From NCBI GenBank assembly GCA_003158355.1, contig PMIV01000057.1, positions 1-5,787 on the forward strand: a stretch of 5,787 bases of DNA, written 5' to 3'. Made by a program: the position numbers and the translations under genes. How positions within the stretch are numbered: the first letter of the stretch is position 1; each line of letters starts with the position of its first letter. Under the pieces are notes generated by a model. That model did not search any database. It worked only from the letters and a program-made list of their open reading frames with translations, and was not told the origin of the DNA. Shown piece after piece: positions 5,536-5,787 of this stretch. The stretch comes from Anaerolineaceae bacterium (lineage in GTDB: Bacteria; Chloroflexota; Anaerolineae; Anaerolineales; Anaerolineaceae).

Positions 5536-5787
5536 TCAACTATTCAAAGAATTGTCTTGCGAAAATGTTAATGGGCAGCCCCCGCCGCATTCTTGCATGA
5601 GGAGACAGGATTTGCATTTGCCCGGCAGAGATTTACGTAAACGAAGCTGTTGAGAGAGCGGGTGGTTCCAGATGGAATCCCAGGGGTCGGATAATAATTT
5701 CCCTAAACTCTTGTAGTAGGATTGACAGGGAATGACACTGCCGTCCGGTTCGATGCACATGTTATAAAGTGCAGCCGTACATCCTTT
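5536..5787 (-). CDS. Radical SAM/SPASM protein, C-terminal end (5' part outside the window)
   Basis: The last 83 residues of a minus-strand protein whose beginning lies beyond the right edge; the frame is open to base 5787 and stops at TGA (5538-5536). It is a SPASM domain, the region of radical SAM peptide-modifying enzymes that holds auxiliary Fe-S clusters. GCTAALYN leads to MCIEPDGSVIPCQS (visible residues 10-23), then LGKLLSDPWDSIWNHPL (28-44). It ends in the diagnostic CX2CX5CX3C series C58, C61, C67 and C71, in KCKSC and ECGGGC. All expected cysteines are present, so this copy looks able to carry auxiliary clusters, unlike its downstream neighbour. The 13-bp gap to the next gene indicates one operon. 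The catalytic CX3CX2C site and the substrate cannot be judged from this fragment. The internal ATG at 5760 is not the real start, since family sequence continues upstream of it. Confidence 0.9.
   Translation of the reverse strand, partial: KGCTAALYNMCIEPDGSVIPCQSYYKSLGKLLSDPWDSIWNHPLSQQLRLRKSLPGKCKSCLLMQECGGGCPLTFSQDNSLNS

Overview
The window reads as a moderate-GC bacterial chromosome segment with ordinary Shine-Dalgarno sites (GGAGG, AGGAGG) and no mobile elements. The gene mix and the style of the proteins, especially a PqqD-like/radical SAM fusion and a long GlpD, recall Chloroflexota (Anaerolineae). That placement is an impression from protein resemblance only and is not proven here.

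Layout: (1) Plus strand, 2-2183: the 3' part of proC (proline biosynthesis), then after 25 bp a complete FAD-dependent glycerol-3-phosphate dehydrogenase (glpD). (2) A perfect 13-bp inverted repeat at 2200-2234 lies between glpD and the convergent minus-strand gene and probably terminates both. (3) Minus strand, 2241-3278: an extended-SDR NAD-dependent epimerase/dehydratase with a probable promoter of its own. (4) Minus strand, 3361-3515: a self-contained tRNA-Asp(GUC) unit with promoter, cloverleaf and strong intrinsic terminator. (5) Minus strand, 3601-5787: a tightly packed set of three genes, read from the right edge leftwards. They are the C-terminal SPASM end of a radical SAM enzyme with its cluster cysteines intact, a 387-residue PqqD-like plus radical SAM-like protein, and a class I SAM-dependent methyltransferase joined to it by a TAATG stop/start overlap.

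The most notable feature is the middle gene of that last set. It keeps the fold signatures of a PqqE-type radical SAM protein (PqqD-like N-terminus, a TY...Y strand/loop, GGEP, an EPDG...LP tail), but all three CX3CX2C positions are Leu, Glu and Ser. The SPASM-entry cysteine is Gly, and the whole protein has a single cysteine. It therefore looks like a radical SAM pseudoenzyme. It sits directly next to a radical SAM/SPASM gene that appears intact and whose tail resembles its own. A reasonable inference is a peptide- or small-molecule-modifying cassette in which the cluster-less PqqD-bearing paralogue acts as a substrate-binding or scaffold partner for the active enzyme, with the methyltransferase adding a further modification. 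No precursor peptide is visible within the window; the operon continues past the right edge.
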